A DNA stretch of 13,078 bases from Holophagaceae bacterium (GCA_025353305.1 JANXQX010000117.1:1-13078), one strand, 5' to 3'. Counted from the first letter of the stretch, positions 1 to 7,866 are shown. Translations and numbers: made by a program. The notes: generated by a model from the sequence alone, not told the origin.

Positions 1-8
1 GTGGGCGG

Positions 9-128
9 CGTCAATTAGGAATGTTTTTGGACGACAACTACCTTTGTGCATTTAAGGGAGCGAGGCGAAGCCGACGCTTTTGCTAATCTCAGGCAACTTG
101 GGCCAGCGACAATTACAGCGACAATTAC
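9..128 (+). repeat. Four copies of a CGACAATTAC-like motif
   Basis: The motif CGACAATTAC occurs perfectly at 107-116 and 119-128, inside a perfect 12-bp tandem duplication (105-116 and 117-128). It occurs with one change at 32-41 (CGACAACTAC) and with two changes at 9-18 (CGTCAATTAG). Repeated short motifs in one orientation near a terminus are typical of transposase-binding ends in IS21-like and related elements. The assignment to a transposon end is inference, because no transposase gene for it lies inside the window. Confidence 0.5.
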
Positions 129-201
129 AAATGCGCGGGCATTGCCTCACCCGAATTGCTCCTTTGCGGCTGATGATGATGGCCCTTGGCTCCAGCCCCT
201 G

Positions 202-224
202 TGAAAAACGCACAGCGTTTTTCA
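202..224. repeat. Perfect 10-bp inverted repeat with 3-nt loop
   Basis: TGAAAAACGC at 202-211 pairs perfectly with GCGTTTTTCA at 215-224 around the loop ACA. The five-T run is part of the stem rather than a tail. It could act as a weak bidirectional terminator or belong to a repetitive palindromic element. No gene end close enough to decide is visible. Confidence 0.6.
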
Positions 225-241
225 GCCGAAGGCCGAGGGAG

Positions 242-336
242 GCGGGTTTCCTGTGGGAAGAAGGGAGGGACCCGTGGGAAACAGAGCAGTTGGCTGTTTT
301 CCACGGGAGGGCCCCAGCTTTCCATAGGAAATCCGC
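242..336 (+). other. Nested stem structure, possible structured RNA
   Basis: An outer 19-bp stem pairs 242-260 with 318-336. Inside it, a 14-bp hairpin pairs 271-284 with 294-307 around a 9-nt loop. No position in either stem is a true mismatch. The only non-Watson-Crick pairs are G.T at 246/332, 253/325, 257/321 and 278/300, and in all four the G is on the left arm and the T on the right. That makes them G.U pairs in plus-strand RNA but C.A mismatches in minus-strand RNA. This is the pattern expected if plus-strand RNA folding were conserved. Alternatives are a REP/MITE-type palindromic element or part of a transposon end. I do not recognise a known RNA family. Confidence 0.5.
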
Positions 337-402
337 GCCCGAGCTCGGTTCGCAGGAGGATGGGTCGGAGTCTTAACTCAGGCCGCTTTCTGTCTCAAAG
401 TC

Positions 403-456
403 GTTGACACGTTCCGTTTTGTCGTTCAGGGGGGTCAATAGTTTTGTCGGTTGACA
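403..456 (+). repeat. Duplicated GTTGACA and GTTTTGTCG words
   Basis: GTTGACA occurs at 403-409 and 450-456, and GTTTTGTCG at 416-424 and 441-449, around a G-rich GGGGGGTCAAT segment. This arrangement resembles the terminal repeats of IS21-family elements as I remember them; that is recognition by eye and not verified. The GTTGACA words also match a sigma-70 -35 box, but neither is followed at 16-18 nt by a good -10 box. Confidence 0.35.
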
Positions 457-457
457 G

Positions 458-473
458 TGTGACGGATATCACG
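458..473. promoter_or_regulatory. CRP/FNR-superfamily-like palindrome
   Basis: TGTGA, six bases, then TCACG at 458-473 matches the CRP half-site pattern TGTGA-N6-TCACA in nine of ten defined positions. It lies about 125 nt before the start of the first operon gene and directly after a TTGACA word. If functional it could place the operon under a CRP-like regulator. A 16-bp near-match can occur by chance or belong to a transposon end, so this is tentative. Confidence 0.35.
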
Positions 474-597
474 CTCGAAACCTTTGACTCAATGCACAAG
501 TTGAGCGGAGTCTAGCCATTCCCTCCCCCTACTAGCGGTGACCAAAGGAGAGACGCATGCTTCGCCTGATCATGGAAGTTCTAAGCGAGGTTCAAGT

Positions 598-1842
598 ATG
601 AGCTTTATCGACATGGTTCGTTGGGAACCCAAAGGTGCTCCTTTGTACGCCCAGAAGTACCCGGAAAGCAATCTCAGCACGATGACTCAGCTTCTTGTGA
701 TGGAATCCCAAGAAGCTGTTCTCCTCAGCAAAGGCCAGCTCATCGGTAAATTCGGGCCAGGAAAACATGCCTTGAACACCGAAAACCTGCCCCTCTTAAG
801 GAACCTATTTGGTTGGCCCTTTGGAGGAAACAATCCATTCACGGCAGAAGTATGGTTCGTGAACAAACTCCTCCCTCTTAACATCGACTGGTCGACAGAT
901 TCCATGATGTACCACGATCCGGACTACCAGACTCTTGTGCCCATTATCGCTAAAGGAAGATACGGTCTTCGGGTCGACGATGCCGAACGTTTCATCATTA
1001 AGCTGGTGGGAACTGCACCAGCTTTTGGGGCAGCCGAGCTCACCGACCATTTTAGGGGCGCCCTGGTTTCGCGGACCAAGACAGTATTGATGCAATTCAT
1101 GCAATCTCAACGCATCGGCATCAAGAGCATTTCGGGCTACTTAGATCCCCTATCCGAGTCTCTCAAGGCATCAATGTTGGCCTTCTGGGAAGACTATGGA
1201 TTCAGCCTGATCGGCTTTTACATAACCTCCATTGAAATTGATAGCCACTCGCCTTCTGGTAGTCGAATTTTAGAGGCCATGTCCCGGCAAAGTGCCCAGC
1301 TTATCGGCGGCTACACTTGGCAACAGTCCCAGGCATTCGAAGTGGCGGAACGTGCCGTAGACTCCTTCTCCAGCGGGAACGGTGGTCTCTTAGGTGCGGT
1401 CATGATGACAGGCATGATGGGCGGGCAGGGAATCGGTGGTGGCCTATTGCAGCCTCCGACTCCAGGCCCTCAGGGTGGATCCGCTCCAGCCCCGCTGGGT
1501 GGTGGGGCAGCCATGCCGCCAAGGAATGTATTCTGCTCGAATTGTGCAAAAAAGTTCTCAAATTCAATGAAATTCTGCCCCCATTGTGGCGATCCATATA
1601 CCCCCTGTCCCCACTGTGGCGCTGACAATGACATCACTGCAAGTCGGTGTGTCAGTTGCGGAACTCCCCTTTCTAAGGGGAGCCTATGCATGAACTGCAA
1701 CACAGCCATTCCCGTTGGAAGTGCCTTCTGTCCCACGTGCGGTAAATCCCCCAACGGGTCATCAGGCTGCGCTAGATGTGGTGCCGCTCTGGATGTCAAA
1801 ACGGCCTTCTGTCCTCAATGCGGACTGAAAGTAGCCCAGTGA
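598..1842 (+). CDS. SPFH/band-7 protein with four C-terminal zinc ribbons (YdjI-like)
   Basis: This 414-aa protein belongs to the stomatin/prohibitin family that carries C-terminal zinc ribbons, the group of Bacillus YdjI. Residues about 25-235 form the SPFH domain, which typically oligomerises on the inner membrane face and scaffolds other proteins. Residues about 275-310 are a Gly/Pro/Met-rich linker. Residues 313-409 hold eight CxxC knuckles, making four tandem zinc ribbons. An open frame extends upstream to a GTG at 538. I chose ATG 598 because GAGGT lies six bases ahead of it and the protein then begins like the family; the extra 20 residues look unstructured. The stop overlaps the GTG start of the next gene (GTGA). 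In Bacillus the relative works with YdjG, YdjH and PspA in membrane-stress response. Here it heads a longer operon without PspA. No transmembrane segment is obvious, so membrane recruitment probably depends on its neighbours. Confidence 0.88.
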   Translation: MSFIDMVRWEPKGAPLYAQKYPESNLSTMTQLLVMESQEAVLLSKGQLIGKFGPGKHALNTENLPLLRNLFGWPFGGNNPFTAEVWFVNKLLPLNIDWSTDSMMYHDPDYQTLVPIIAKGRYGLRVDDAERFIIKLVGTAPAFGAAELTDHFRGALVSRTKTVLMQFMQSQRIGIKSISGYLDPLSESLKASMLAFWEDYGFSLIGFYITSIEIDSHSPSGSRILEAMSRQSAQLIGGYTWQQSQAFEVAERAVDSFSSGNGGLLGAVMMTGMMGGQGIGGGLLQPPTPGPQGGSAPAPLGGGAAMPPRNVFCSNCAKKFSNSMKFCPHCGDPYTPCPHCGADNDITASRCVSCGTPLSKGSLCMNCNTAIPVGSAFCPTCGKSPNGSSGCARCGAALDVKTAFCPQCGLKVAQ

Positions 1843-2558
1843 CCTCTTCGCGTTCCAGCAACCAGAATTTATTTGCATTCCTCCCAATTTTGGGACTAGC
1901 CCTCATTATTTTCGGGTTCTTTCTTCTGGTTCCCACAGAGAAACGCAATGCCACTGCCTGGCTCGACCTGATCGTAGTGAGCGCGCTTTTCCTTTTACTT
2001 TTCGTGATGATCTCCCCCTGGCGACTGCGAGCAGACGGTTTCGATACTTATATTTCGAAACTTTCAGTGCTGTTGCCGCTGAGCATTATCTTCACGGCCC
2101 TTAGCCTTGGCATCGTCATCGTAGGATGGGTGCAAGGGATCAGCTTCAATTACCAACTTTTTGCCCAGCTCCTTCTCTCATTCGGAATATTAGTTGGTGC
2201 TTCATTAGCCATCTTGGCTTCAAAACAGGTTGAGAAGGTAGCCGGGTTGGAGACACAAACTTCAGAGAGTTTGCAAACCCTGAAGGTTGCCATCCTCGGT
2301 TGCGAAAAAACCATGGCCGACCTCGGACCTGAATGGAACCAAGAACGGGAGTCCCTAAGAAAGCTGAAGGAAAATGCTCGGTACCTTTCTCCATCAGTTG
2401 AACCGGATGCGATTAGCTACGACCAACAGTTGTGTAAAGAAATCCAAGAACTTTCCGACGTCATCCACATGCCCTCCCAGCCTGAGGCGAAACGGAATGA
2501 GGTCCGAGCCAAGCTAGAAAAATGCACATCACTCATGTCATTCCGAAAACAGTCCTGA
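1839..2558 (+). CDS. Four-helix integral membrane protein, unknown function
   Basis: The product is 239 aa from GTG 1839, whose GTGA overlap with the upstream stop suggests translational coupling. An ATG at 1818 would add seven residues but has no ribosome-binding sequence. Hydrophobic segments lie at about residues 11-31, 41-59, 75-97 and 107-127. They are followed by a roughly 110-residue polar, helical C-terminal tail rich in Glu, Lys and Gln, probably cytoplasmic and coiled-coil. I recognise no enzymatic motif or family. Its position directly behind the SPFH gene suggests it is the membrane anchor or partner of the SPFH scaffold, as many SPFH proteins pair with an integral membrane protein; that is inference. 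Confidence 0.75.
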   Translation: MTSSRSSNQNLFAFLPILGLALIIFGFFLLVPTEKRNATAWLDLIVVSALFLLLFVMISPWRLRADGFDTYISKLSVLLPLSIIFTALSLGIVIVGWVQGISFNYQLFAQLLLSFGILVGASLAILASKQVEKVAGLETQTSESLQTLKVAILGCEKTMADLGPEWNQERESLRKLKENARYLSPSVEPDAISYDQQLCKEIQELSDVIHMPSQPEAKRNEVRAKLEKCTSLMSFRKQS

Positions 2559-2576
2559 CCCGATAGGGAGAAACGT

Positions 2577-4559
2577 ATGACCGGGAAAATCTTTCCAGCG
2601 TCAGCCAATGTCTATGAAGACCAGGCCCAAATTCTGTTCGAGTACTTTCGCCAAGCGTCAGAAGCGATTGTTGGCGAAGAAGAAGCCCTGGAGAAAAAGT
2701 TATCTGTAGCAAGGGAGCGGCTCGAACAGCTCAGGGAGGAATTGAAGAAACAGGGCCTACGCGAGAAGGTGGCCTATGCCGTAGCGATCTTTGTCTTCCT
2801 GTTAGGTTTTGCCCTCTTTTTCTTAAAGGCTCTAGACATTTCACAGGCTATAGCATTTTCGCTCATTTGCTCGTTAGCCGCTGGTGGAGTTGGCCTTTCT
2901 TTCATGATGAAGTGCAAAAAACTATCTATGGAAGGACAGGAAACCAGTCAGGAGATCATGAATTTTGAGCAGGCATTCAAGGAAATTCGGCGTAATTACC
3001 AAGTGCGGAAGCTTGGGTTAGCATACATACCCGTTGCCGGGCAGATTGCCTTCGAAGGTAAAAGTTTCCTTGTAGACCATACAGAGACTGTGCCCAATCA
3101 AGAATTTCGTCTCCTGACCGTTCGGCGCAGTGACCTCTTTACTTCCACCATTAATGACCTGGAAAGCCTGATTGGCGAGATTCCAATCGTCGAAAAATCT
3201 ACCGAGATGGAGGAGGTGGCCACGGATCAATATTCCAGATCCATTCAAAAGATCTCCTATTATGATTATCTTGGTGACCTTGATCGGAAGCTGCGTACGA
3301 CTGCTTTCTGCCTAGAAGATCTTGAATCCACTGGCGTAGAACTTCCGGTCATCTTCCCCACAACAGATTACGCAGCTTTCCTTGCGGAATATGGGACTAC
3401 AACCATTGGGAACGAAATGGTTTTTAACTGTTTCAATACCAATAAGTACAATGATGAACTAGAAACCTTTCGAAACCTTAACGAGATGAAGAAGTCACTG
3501 GAGCGGCATGCAGCCCAGTTCGAGGAGGTTCTGCGTGCTCTTATGACCAACGTTGCAAATACGGTCCAGGCGGTCACCCAGCTGAAAATGGCATCTACTC
3601 ACAAGATGGTGGAACATTCCAATCGGCTACTTTTTAAGATCCTACAGGCTCCCTATAACCACTATTCACCCAAGCTTGAAGCAGACGAAATCGAGCGGAT
3701 TAGGAATGAGTCGTTTGATTACCAAGATTCAGTAGACAACTACCAAGTCTTCCAACTCAAGGCAAGTTCAAGGGTACTTTACGATCCGGTTTCTGACATA
3801 TGGGTAGCTGAGGATGGCAGTAAGACCGCATTTCCCTTCGGTATGCAACAAATCCATGAAGAAATCATCGCACCCATCATTCAGAACCTCATGCAGGAAA
3901 CTCGTGTGGAACGCCTTAAAATCTATAACGGGATCAAGGATCAAAAAATTAATTACCTTAATCAATGGCACCAGGACACAGAGGATTTTTACGGGCGAAA
4001 CCGAGCCGAGAGCAACGATCTCATTAACCAGATGCGATCATCTTTCACTGAATTTATCGCCTCTTACAATGCGCTGAGTGCTTTACAAAGCACTGAGCAG
4101 GCCATGGCTGCCAGTGGGTCTCTCCGCGATGCCAATGTGAACTCAGCGACCGATGGGTCTGAATTGGTGGCTGCGTATCAGATCAAGGCCCATGAGTACC
4201 AGACGGTCCAAGAGGATTTCATGGCCTACATGGAGCGCCTCAAAGAGGACATTGATCGCCGGGCAGAGAAGTTTGGTTTCATTCAATACTTTGATGCTTC
4301 CCTTCGGGATGGCAGCGCCAAGAGCTTCTCTGAATCGTCGAGCCGGGCCGGTGACATCGACGACCGCCGAAAACCCTTGCTTGCGGTTAATCCGTTCTAC
4401 GCCGAAGTGTCAGAACTTCCCCCAGAACCGTTATTGGAGGAACTCACCGCTGAACACTGTTCATTAAACCTTCATGCAATCGCTCGCCAATCCCTTTCTA
4501 GGCTTGATAAGGAGGCTGCCCAGGCCATGCGAGCCCCTGATTCTCGGGGAGCGCGCTGA
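2577..4559 (+). CDS. Large coiled-coil protein with a two-helix membrane hairpin
   Basis: This 660-aa protein starts at ATG 2577 behind GGGAG at a good distance. Residues about 28-62 form a heptad-like Glu/Lys/Leu coiled coil. Residues about 64-84 and 90-110 are two hydrophobic segments joined by a short turn, so both ends should be on the same side, probably the cytoplasm. The rest is a long, mostly helical region with further coiled-coil stretches (about 300-345 and 430-540) and a mixed segment at about 145-290. The C-terminus is Pro/Glu-rich. No nucleotide-binding, protease or zinc motif is visible, and I recognise no family. Its stop shares one base with the next start (TGATG). Size and topology fit a structural scaffold; by position it links the SPFH pair to the helical paralogs. 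Confidence 0.75.
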   Translation: MTGKIFPASANVYEDQAQILFEYFRQASEAIVGEEEALEKKLSVARERLEQLREELKKQGLREKVAYAVAIFVFLLGFALFFLKALDISQAIAFSLICSLAAGGVGLSFMMKCKKLSMEGQETSQEIMNFEQAFKEIRRNYQVRKLGLAYIPVAGQIAFEGKSFLVDHTETVPNQEFRLLTVRRSDLFTSTINDLESLIGEIPIVEKSTEMEEVATDQYSRSIQKISYYDYLGDLDRKLRTTAFCLEDLESTGVELPVIFPTTDYAAFLAEYGTTTIGNEMVFNCFNTNKYNDELETFRNLNEMKKSLERHAAQFEEVLRALMTNVANTVQAVTQLKMASTHKMVEHSNRLLFKILQAPYNHYSPKLEADEIERIRNESFDYQDSVDNYQVFQLKASSRVLYDPVSDIWVAEDGSKTAFPFGMQQIHEEIIAPIIQNLMQETRVERLKIYNGIKDQKINYLNQWHQDTEDFYGRNRAESNDLINQMRSSFTEFIASYNALSALQSTEQAMAASGSLRDANVNSATDGSELVAAYQIKAHEYQTVQEDFMAYMERLKEDIDRRAEKFGFIQYFDASLRDGSAKSFSESSSRAGDIDDRRKPLLAVNPFYAEVSELPPEPLLEELTAEHCSLNLHAIARQSLSRLDKEAAQAMRAPDSRGAR

Positions 4560-5497
4560 TGGCCAATTTTAGTTTCACTGTTGACACGGACGAAATGGCC
4601 CATTCCATCAATCAGGTGTCCCATCACGTCGATGGAGTCACTACTGCTGTAGTCGCTATGCAAACGGCGGTCGTGCTGACTGAAAAGGAGGGTGCTGAAC
4701 GCATCTGTAGGAATGTGGACCAAGGATTCTATTCTCTTATCCGCTCTCAAATATCTCAGAAAATAGCAAACCTCCGCAGCAAGGTTGATTCCCGGATCAT
4801 GGAGTTGCGTCAACAATCACTATTCCTTACCTCCATCAAGACGCGCATGGAACGCGATTTCAATATGATTGCGAATCGATATACTAAGCTATTCAAATCA
4901 TTAGATGCTGCCCTTTATAGCCGGGTGTTGGACCTAGACAAGGCAGCTATGAATCTTAGTAACAAGGATATGTTGCAAATTTCCTTGCGGACCCAAACCA
5001 TGCAGGCGACGGTACCCATGCATCAAGTGGAAACTATTACCACTAGCCAGAAAATTGCTGCCTCTCAGGTAAAGGCCAATGCGGATCGCGCTATCAAAGC
5101 CATGGATCGTTTTATCCTGGATTCCACTCAACAGAAGCACCTAGTGGGGCGAATCCTTGGGGACGATAGGGCAGACACGAATGGGACTTTCCATCTTCCA
5201 ATAGTTATTTTTGAATCGGATAGCCTTCATACGAGCCAGACCCAATGGGACTATCGGATGCCAGGAGCTCCTGACATGATTTTGGCAGGAAAGCTGGATC
5301 GGGCTGTCCAAAATTCCATTCTCAACGACATGCCAAGACTTCCCTGGAGCGAGGTTCATGGGGGCGAGAAGGAACGGATTGCCAATGAATTCCGGCGAAA
5401 GGTTGAGCAGGCACCCGTGAGTGCTAGGGTCAGAGCCCAAATCATGCGGCTCTTCAAAGACTCGCCGTGGCGGGAACTGGAGAGGACAGGCGCATGA
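4559..5497 (+). CDS. Soluble helical protein, paralog A
   Basis: The product has 312 aa. GGGGAG seven bases before ATG 4559 supports the start, and the ATG overlaps the upstream TGA by one base. No signal peptide or transmembrane helix is apparent. The core (about residues 53-128) is a long amphipathic helical segment containing GFYSLIRSQ, MERDF and RYTKLF. The next gene has the corresponding words GFFGLIRSE, MERDY and RYTNLF in the same order and spacing. The C-terminal part also aligns: a hydrophobic LPIVIFESD strand, then LPWSEV and a final charged helix. The two genes are therefore tandem paralogs. I know no family for them. Two helical homologs next to a membrane scaffold could form a hetero-oligomer, but that is inference. 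Confidence 0.75.
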   Translation: MANFSFTVDTDEMAHSINQVSHHVDGVTTAVVAMQTAVVLTEKEGAERICRNVDQGFYSLIRSQISQKIANLRSKVDSRIMELRQQSLFLTSIKTRMERDFNMIANRYTKLFKSLDAALYSRVLDLDKAAMNLSNKDMLQISLRTQTMQATVPMHQVETITTSQKIAASQVKANADRAIKAMDRFILDSTQQKHLVGRILGDDRADTNGTFHLPIVIFESDSLHTSQTQWDYRMPGAPDMILAGKLDRAVQNSILNDMPRLPWSEVHGGEKERIANEFRRKVEQAPVSARVRAQIMRLFKDSPWRELERTGA

Positions 5498-6546
5498 GTT
5501 ACACGCGTTCATACAGCGAGGTTGTCAGCGGGTCTACGACTGTACGTATCTCCTATCCCAGTTCCGAGTCTGGGGGTACTGTCTCAGAAACCGTCACCAT
5601 TGATATTCCGGTAAACATCCAAATCCATGTTGATACCAGCCCCTTTGATGAGGGTATTGACTCCTTTAAGGGGCATCTCAATGTACTGACAGGCTCCGTT
5701 GTGGCAACCGAGGCTGCACAAGTGGCCATGGTTGCGCACAACGCTACAGATATCTCCAATCATATTACATCTGGTTTTTTCGGGCTGATCCGTTCAGAGC
5801 TCACCCAGCAGATGGCTGAATACAAGAGCAGATCTGAAGCGCTCTTTCTTAAACTTAACGATATGAAAGATGCGTGCTTATTCAAAATTAGTCAGATGGA
5901 ACGGGACTATGCACGGATATCGGAACGCTACACGAATCTTTTTAACGATCTCGATAATGAGATAAAAAATAGAATCAACAATTTAGATTCGGCTTCCTTT
6001 TCAATTCAGGAGCAGGTCTCAAAACAGTCTTCACGGGTCTTTAATGGCACCTTATCCACGGTTGCAACGGTTTTCTCCGGGGAGAATAGCCAGGCCCAAT
6101 CCAAAATTCTCGCCAGCGAACTGCGCCAACGGGCCAACCAACTCCTCCAGAATACCCATCGGTTCCTCCTCTCGGACAAGCGTTTGAGCCAGGCCTTCCG
6201 GTCTATGTTTACTGAAAGCCAGAATACCGACTCGAAATTCTTTTATACGCCCACCCTGTATCTACTCGTAGATGATCCTGACGGCAAAGGCCACGATGAG
6301 ATCTTCACCCCGTCGCACAAAGAATCTGCTCTGACCAACAATTCCCTCCTTGCAGGACTTCGAGATGCATTCCGGCAGCCTGGGATTGCTTGGGAAACGA
6401 TGAGCAGCCAGGACCGTACCCAGATTGAAACCTACCTCAACACAAAGATCGCCAAGCTGAGCTCCGACGGGAGCCCGCATCAGGTGCGCGTCTGTGAAAA
6501 CGTCGTCCGCCTCTGGAAGGGCTGTCGCCCCCAAGTTCTCCAATAG
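5494..6546 (+). CDS. Soluble helical protein, paralog B
   Basis: This is a 350-aa paralog of the preceding gene. ATG 5494 forms an ATGA overlap with the upstream stop and has GGAGAGG eight bases ahead. An in-frame ATG at 5467 would add nine residues but lies deep inside the upstream gene. Compared with paralog A it has an N-terminal extension of about 40 residues rich in Ser, Thr and Val, which looks like beta strands. The shared helical core lies at about residues 90-165. The C-terminal third keeps the order strand, IAWETM, charged helix seen in paralog A. No transmembrane segment, zinc motif or catalytic signature is visible. Divergence between the copies is high, so the duplication is old or under different selection. 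Confidence 0.75.
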   Translation: MSYTRSYSEVVSGSTTVRISYPSSESGGTVSETVTIDIPVNIQIHVDTSPFDEGIDSFKGHLNVLTGSVVATEAAQVAMVAHNATDISNHITSGFFGLIRSELTQQMAEYKSRSEALFLKLNDMKDACLFKISQMERDYARISERYTNLFNDLDNEIKNRINNLDSASFSIQEQVSKQSSRVFNGTLSTVATVFSGENSQAQSKILASELRQRANQLLQNTHRFLLSDKRLSQAFRSMFTESQNTDSKFFYTPTLYLLVDDPDGKGHDEIFTPSHKESALTNNSLLAGLRDAFRQPGIAWETMSSQDRTQIETYLNTKIAKLSSDGSPHQVRVCENVVRLWKGCRPQVLQ

Positions 6547-6580
6547 CCCTACTGAGATTGTGCAAATTTAAGGAGTAATC

Positions 6581-7798
6581 ATGAAGGAACTCACTGAACT
6601 CCGTTTCAACGACAATCGGATCATCATCAAGGATAGCCTCGTAAAATCTCCGATTCTTCCTAAGCTCACAAGCGAGTTGGAGCGGGATGTGGTAGTTCAG
6701 GGGAATTGCATCATCGAAGGAGCCGTTTACGCCCGCAACCTTGAAATTCAGCAAGGGCCCCTCACGCTAAAATCCTCCGTTTTCACTCAGGTGGAACTAC
6801 ACGTGAACACGGATGCCAATGGGCTTGTGGTATTTGAGAAAGCCGTAGGTTCCGCCAGTTCCGTGGTTTCCCACGCACCTGGATGCCGTCTCCACTTTTT
6901 GGCAGATATAAGTGCTAAACAGGTGAAATTGCGAAACGCTTATGTCGCTGCGAGCATCTTCGCGGACGATGTGGTCTTGGAAGACTGCGTAGTCATCGGA
7001 GGTGTCTTTGCCACTAGATGCCTTGAACTTCACAATTGCATTATAGGCACCTTCAATAGTCCAACCGTTCGCTGTTCCAAGACGGTCAACCTTTTGCTGC
7101 CGAGTGCCTTTTCAATTGAAAGTGTTACGAGCTTGCCAGGAACTGAGTTTTTCAATCTCAGTTTGGCGGATCTGGGGGCGCTGATGCGTGGAATCCCCGA
7201 AGCAATGAATTCAGGTCGGATACCTATGAACCTGACCCAAGATGAACAGAAAACCGTGCTTATCAACGATGTTGGCCAGCAGATCCTAAGGAGTTATTCC
7301 GTCGTAGGAAAGGTCCTTGCGGCAGATCTTCTCGATTTTGACCGTTTTCAGAATCATTTTTTGTTGACTAATGCGGGACTAGGTAATCAATTGATTCGAA
7401 CCTTCGACCTTGGGTTGGACAATAGCGGCAATCGTATGGAACTAACACCCGATACTATTGCCAGTTTCTTCTTTGCCATGCTTGATGGAAAGATTCAGGC
7501 CCGAGATTTGGATGGCACCTTCACCATGAATGACATCCTCAAGGCCTTCGGTGAGGATCCTTCCGTCAATTCAACCGCTGCTGCCCCCTTGTCTGAAAAG
7601 GACTTCCTTGGCGAAATAGATGCCGATCTCAATTCCTCCACCATGGCCTTTTGCACAAAATGTGGAACGGGAAATGAGGTTGATAGTACCTTTTGCGCAA
7701 ATTGCGGTGAACCTCTCATCTCTACCTGCTTGAAATGCGGCGTGGTGAACGAGTTGGATAGCACCTTTTGTGCGAACTGTGGCGAACCCATGTCCTGA
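6581..7798 (+). CDS. Bactofilin-like beta-solenoid protein with two C-terminal zinc ribbons
   Basis: This 405-aa protein has AAGGAG six bases before ATG 6581. Residues about 35-175 show short repeating hydrophobic rungs (VVVQGNCIIEGAVYA, VVLEDCVVIGGVFA, LELHNCIIG) typical of a bactofilin or related polymer-forming beta-solenoid. Bactofilins assemble into cytoskeletal filaments at the membrane and often recruit peptidoglycan enzymes. Residues about 185-350 are a helical middle domain I do not recognise. The C-terminus has two zinc ribbons, with Cys pairs 358/361 and 372/375, then 383/386 and 397/400. The second ribbon is a near copy of the first (DSTFCANCGEP in both), and the similarity is clear in the DNA too, so it is a recent tandem duplication. 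The zinc-ribbon fusion ties this gene to the SPFH protein and to the three downstream genes. Confidence 0.75.
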   Translation: MKELTELRFNDNRIIIKDSLVKSPILPKLTSELERDVVVQGNCIIEGAVYARNLEIQQGPLTLKSSVFTQVELHVNTDANGLVVFEKAVGSASSVVSHAPGCRLHFLADISAKQVKLRNAYVAASIFADDVVLEDCVVIGGVFATRCLELHNCIIGTFNSPTVRCSKTVNLLLPSAFSIESVTSLPGTEFFNLSLADLGALMRGIPEAMNSGRIPMNLTQDEQKTVLINDVGQQILRSYSVVGKVLAADLLDFDRFQNHFLLTNAGLGNQLIRTFDLGLDNSGNRMELTPDTIASFFFAMLDGKIQARDLDGTFTMNDILKAFGEDPSVNSTAAAPLSEKDFLGEIDADLNSSTMAFCTKCGTGNEVDSTFCANCGEPLISTCLKCGVVNELDSTFCANCGEPMS

Positions 7799-7866
7799 AC
7801 CATGCATTCCCTCTTCACTATTCCAATGACCCTGTGGCCACTAATTTTGAATAAGGAGTTCTGATC

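Larger units (their letters stand above)
1..597. other. Non-coding left flank and leader of the operon
   Basis: No convincing gene is visible. The short open frames here (for example 80-376 plus and 125-325 minus) have low-complexity, Pro/Arg/Gly-rich translations and overlap strong inverted repeats, so I treat them as chance. The stretch holds four copies of a 10-bp motif in 9-128, a perfect hairpin at 202-224, a nested stem structure at 242-336, duplicated GTTGACA and TTTTGTCG words at 403-456, and a CRP-like palindrome at 458-473. The repeats resemble the multiple end repeats of IS21-like or related transposons, so positions 1 to about 456 may be a transposon end or its remnant (inference). 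The last 120 bases lead into the first gene of the operon. Confidence 0.6.

Noticed and set aside
80..407. Overlapping small open frames on both strands
   Set aside because: Their translations are low-complexity and they lie over strong inverted repeats; none has a recognisable domain or a clear ribosome-binding site.
484..513. TTGACT as a -35 box with a -10 near 507-513
   Set aside because: No TATAAT-like sequence occurs at 16-18 nt, so a sigma-70 promoter is not supported.
598..1842. Viral or prophage origin suggested by the label 'virion core protein' used for this family
   Set aside because: The label comes from an old database similarity; the SPFH plus zinc-ribbon architecture is a cellular family, and no phage structural genes are nearby.
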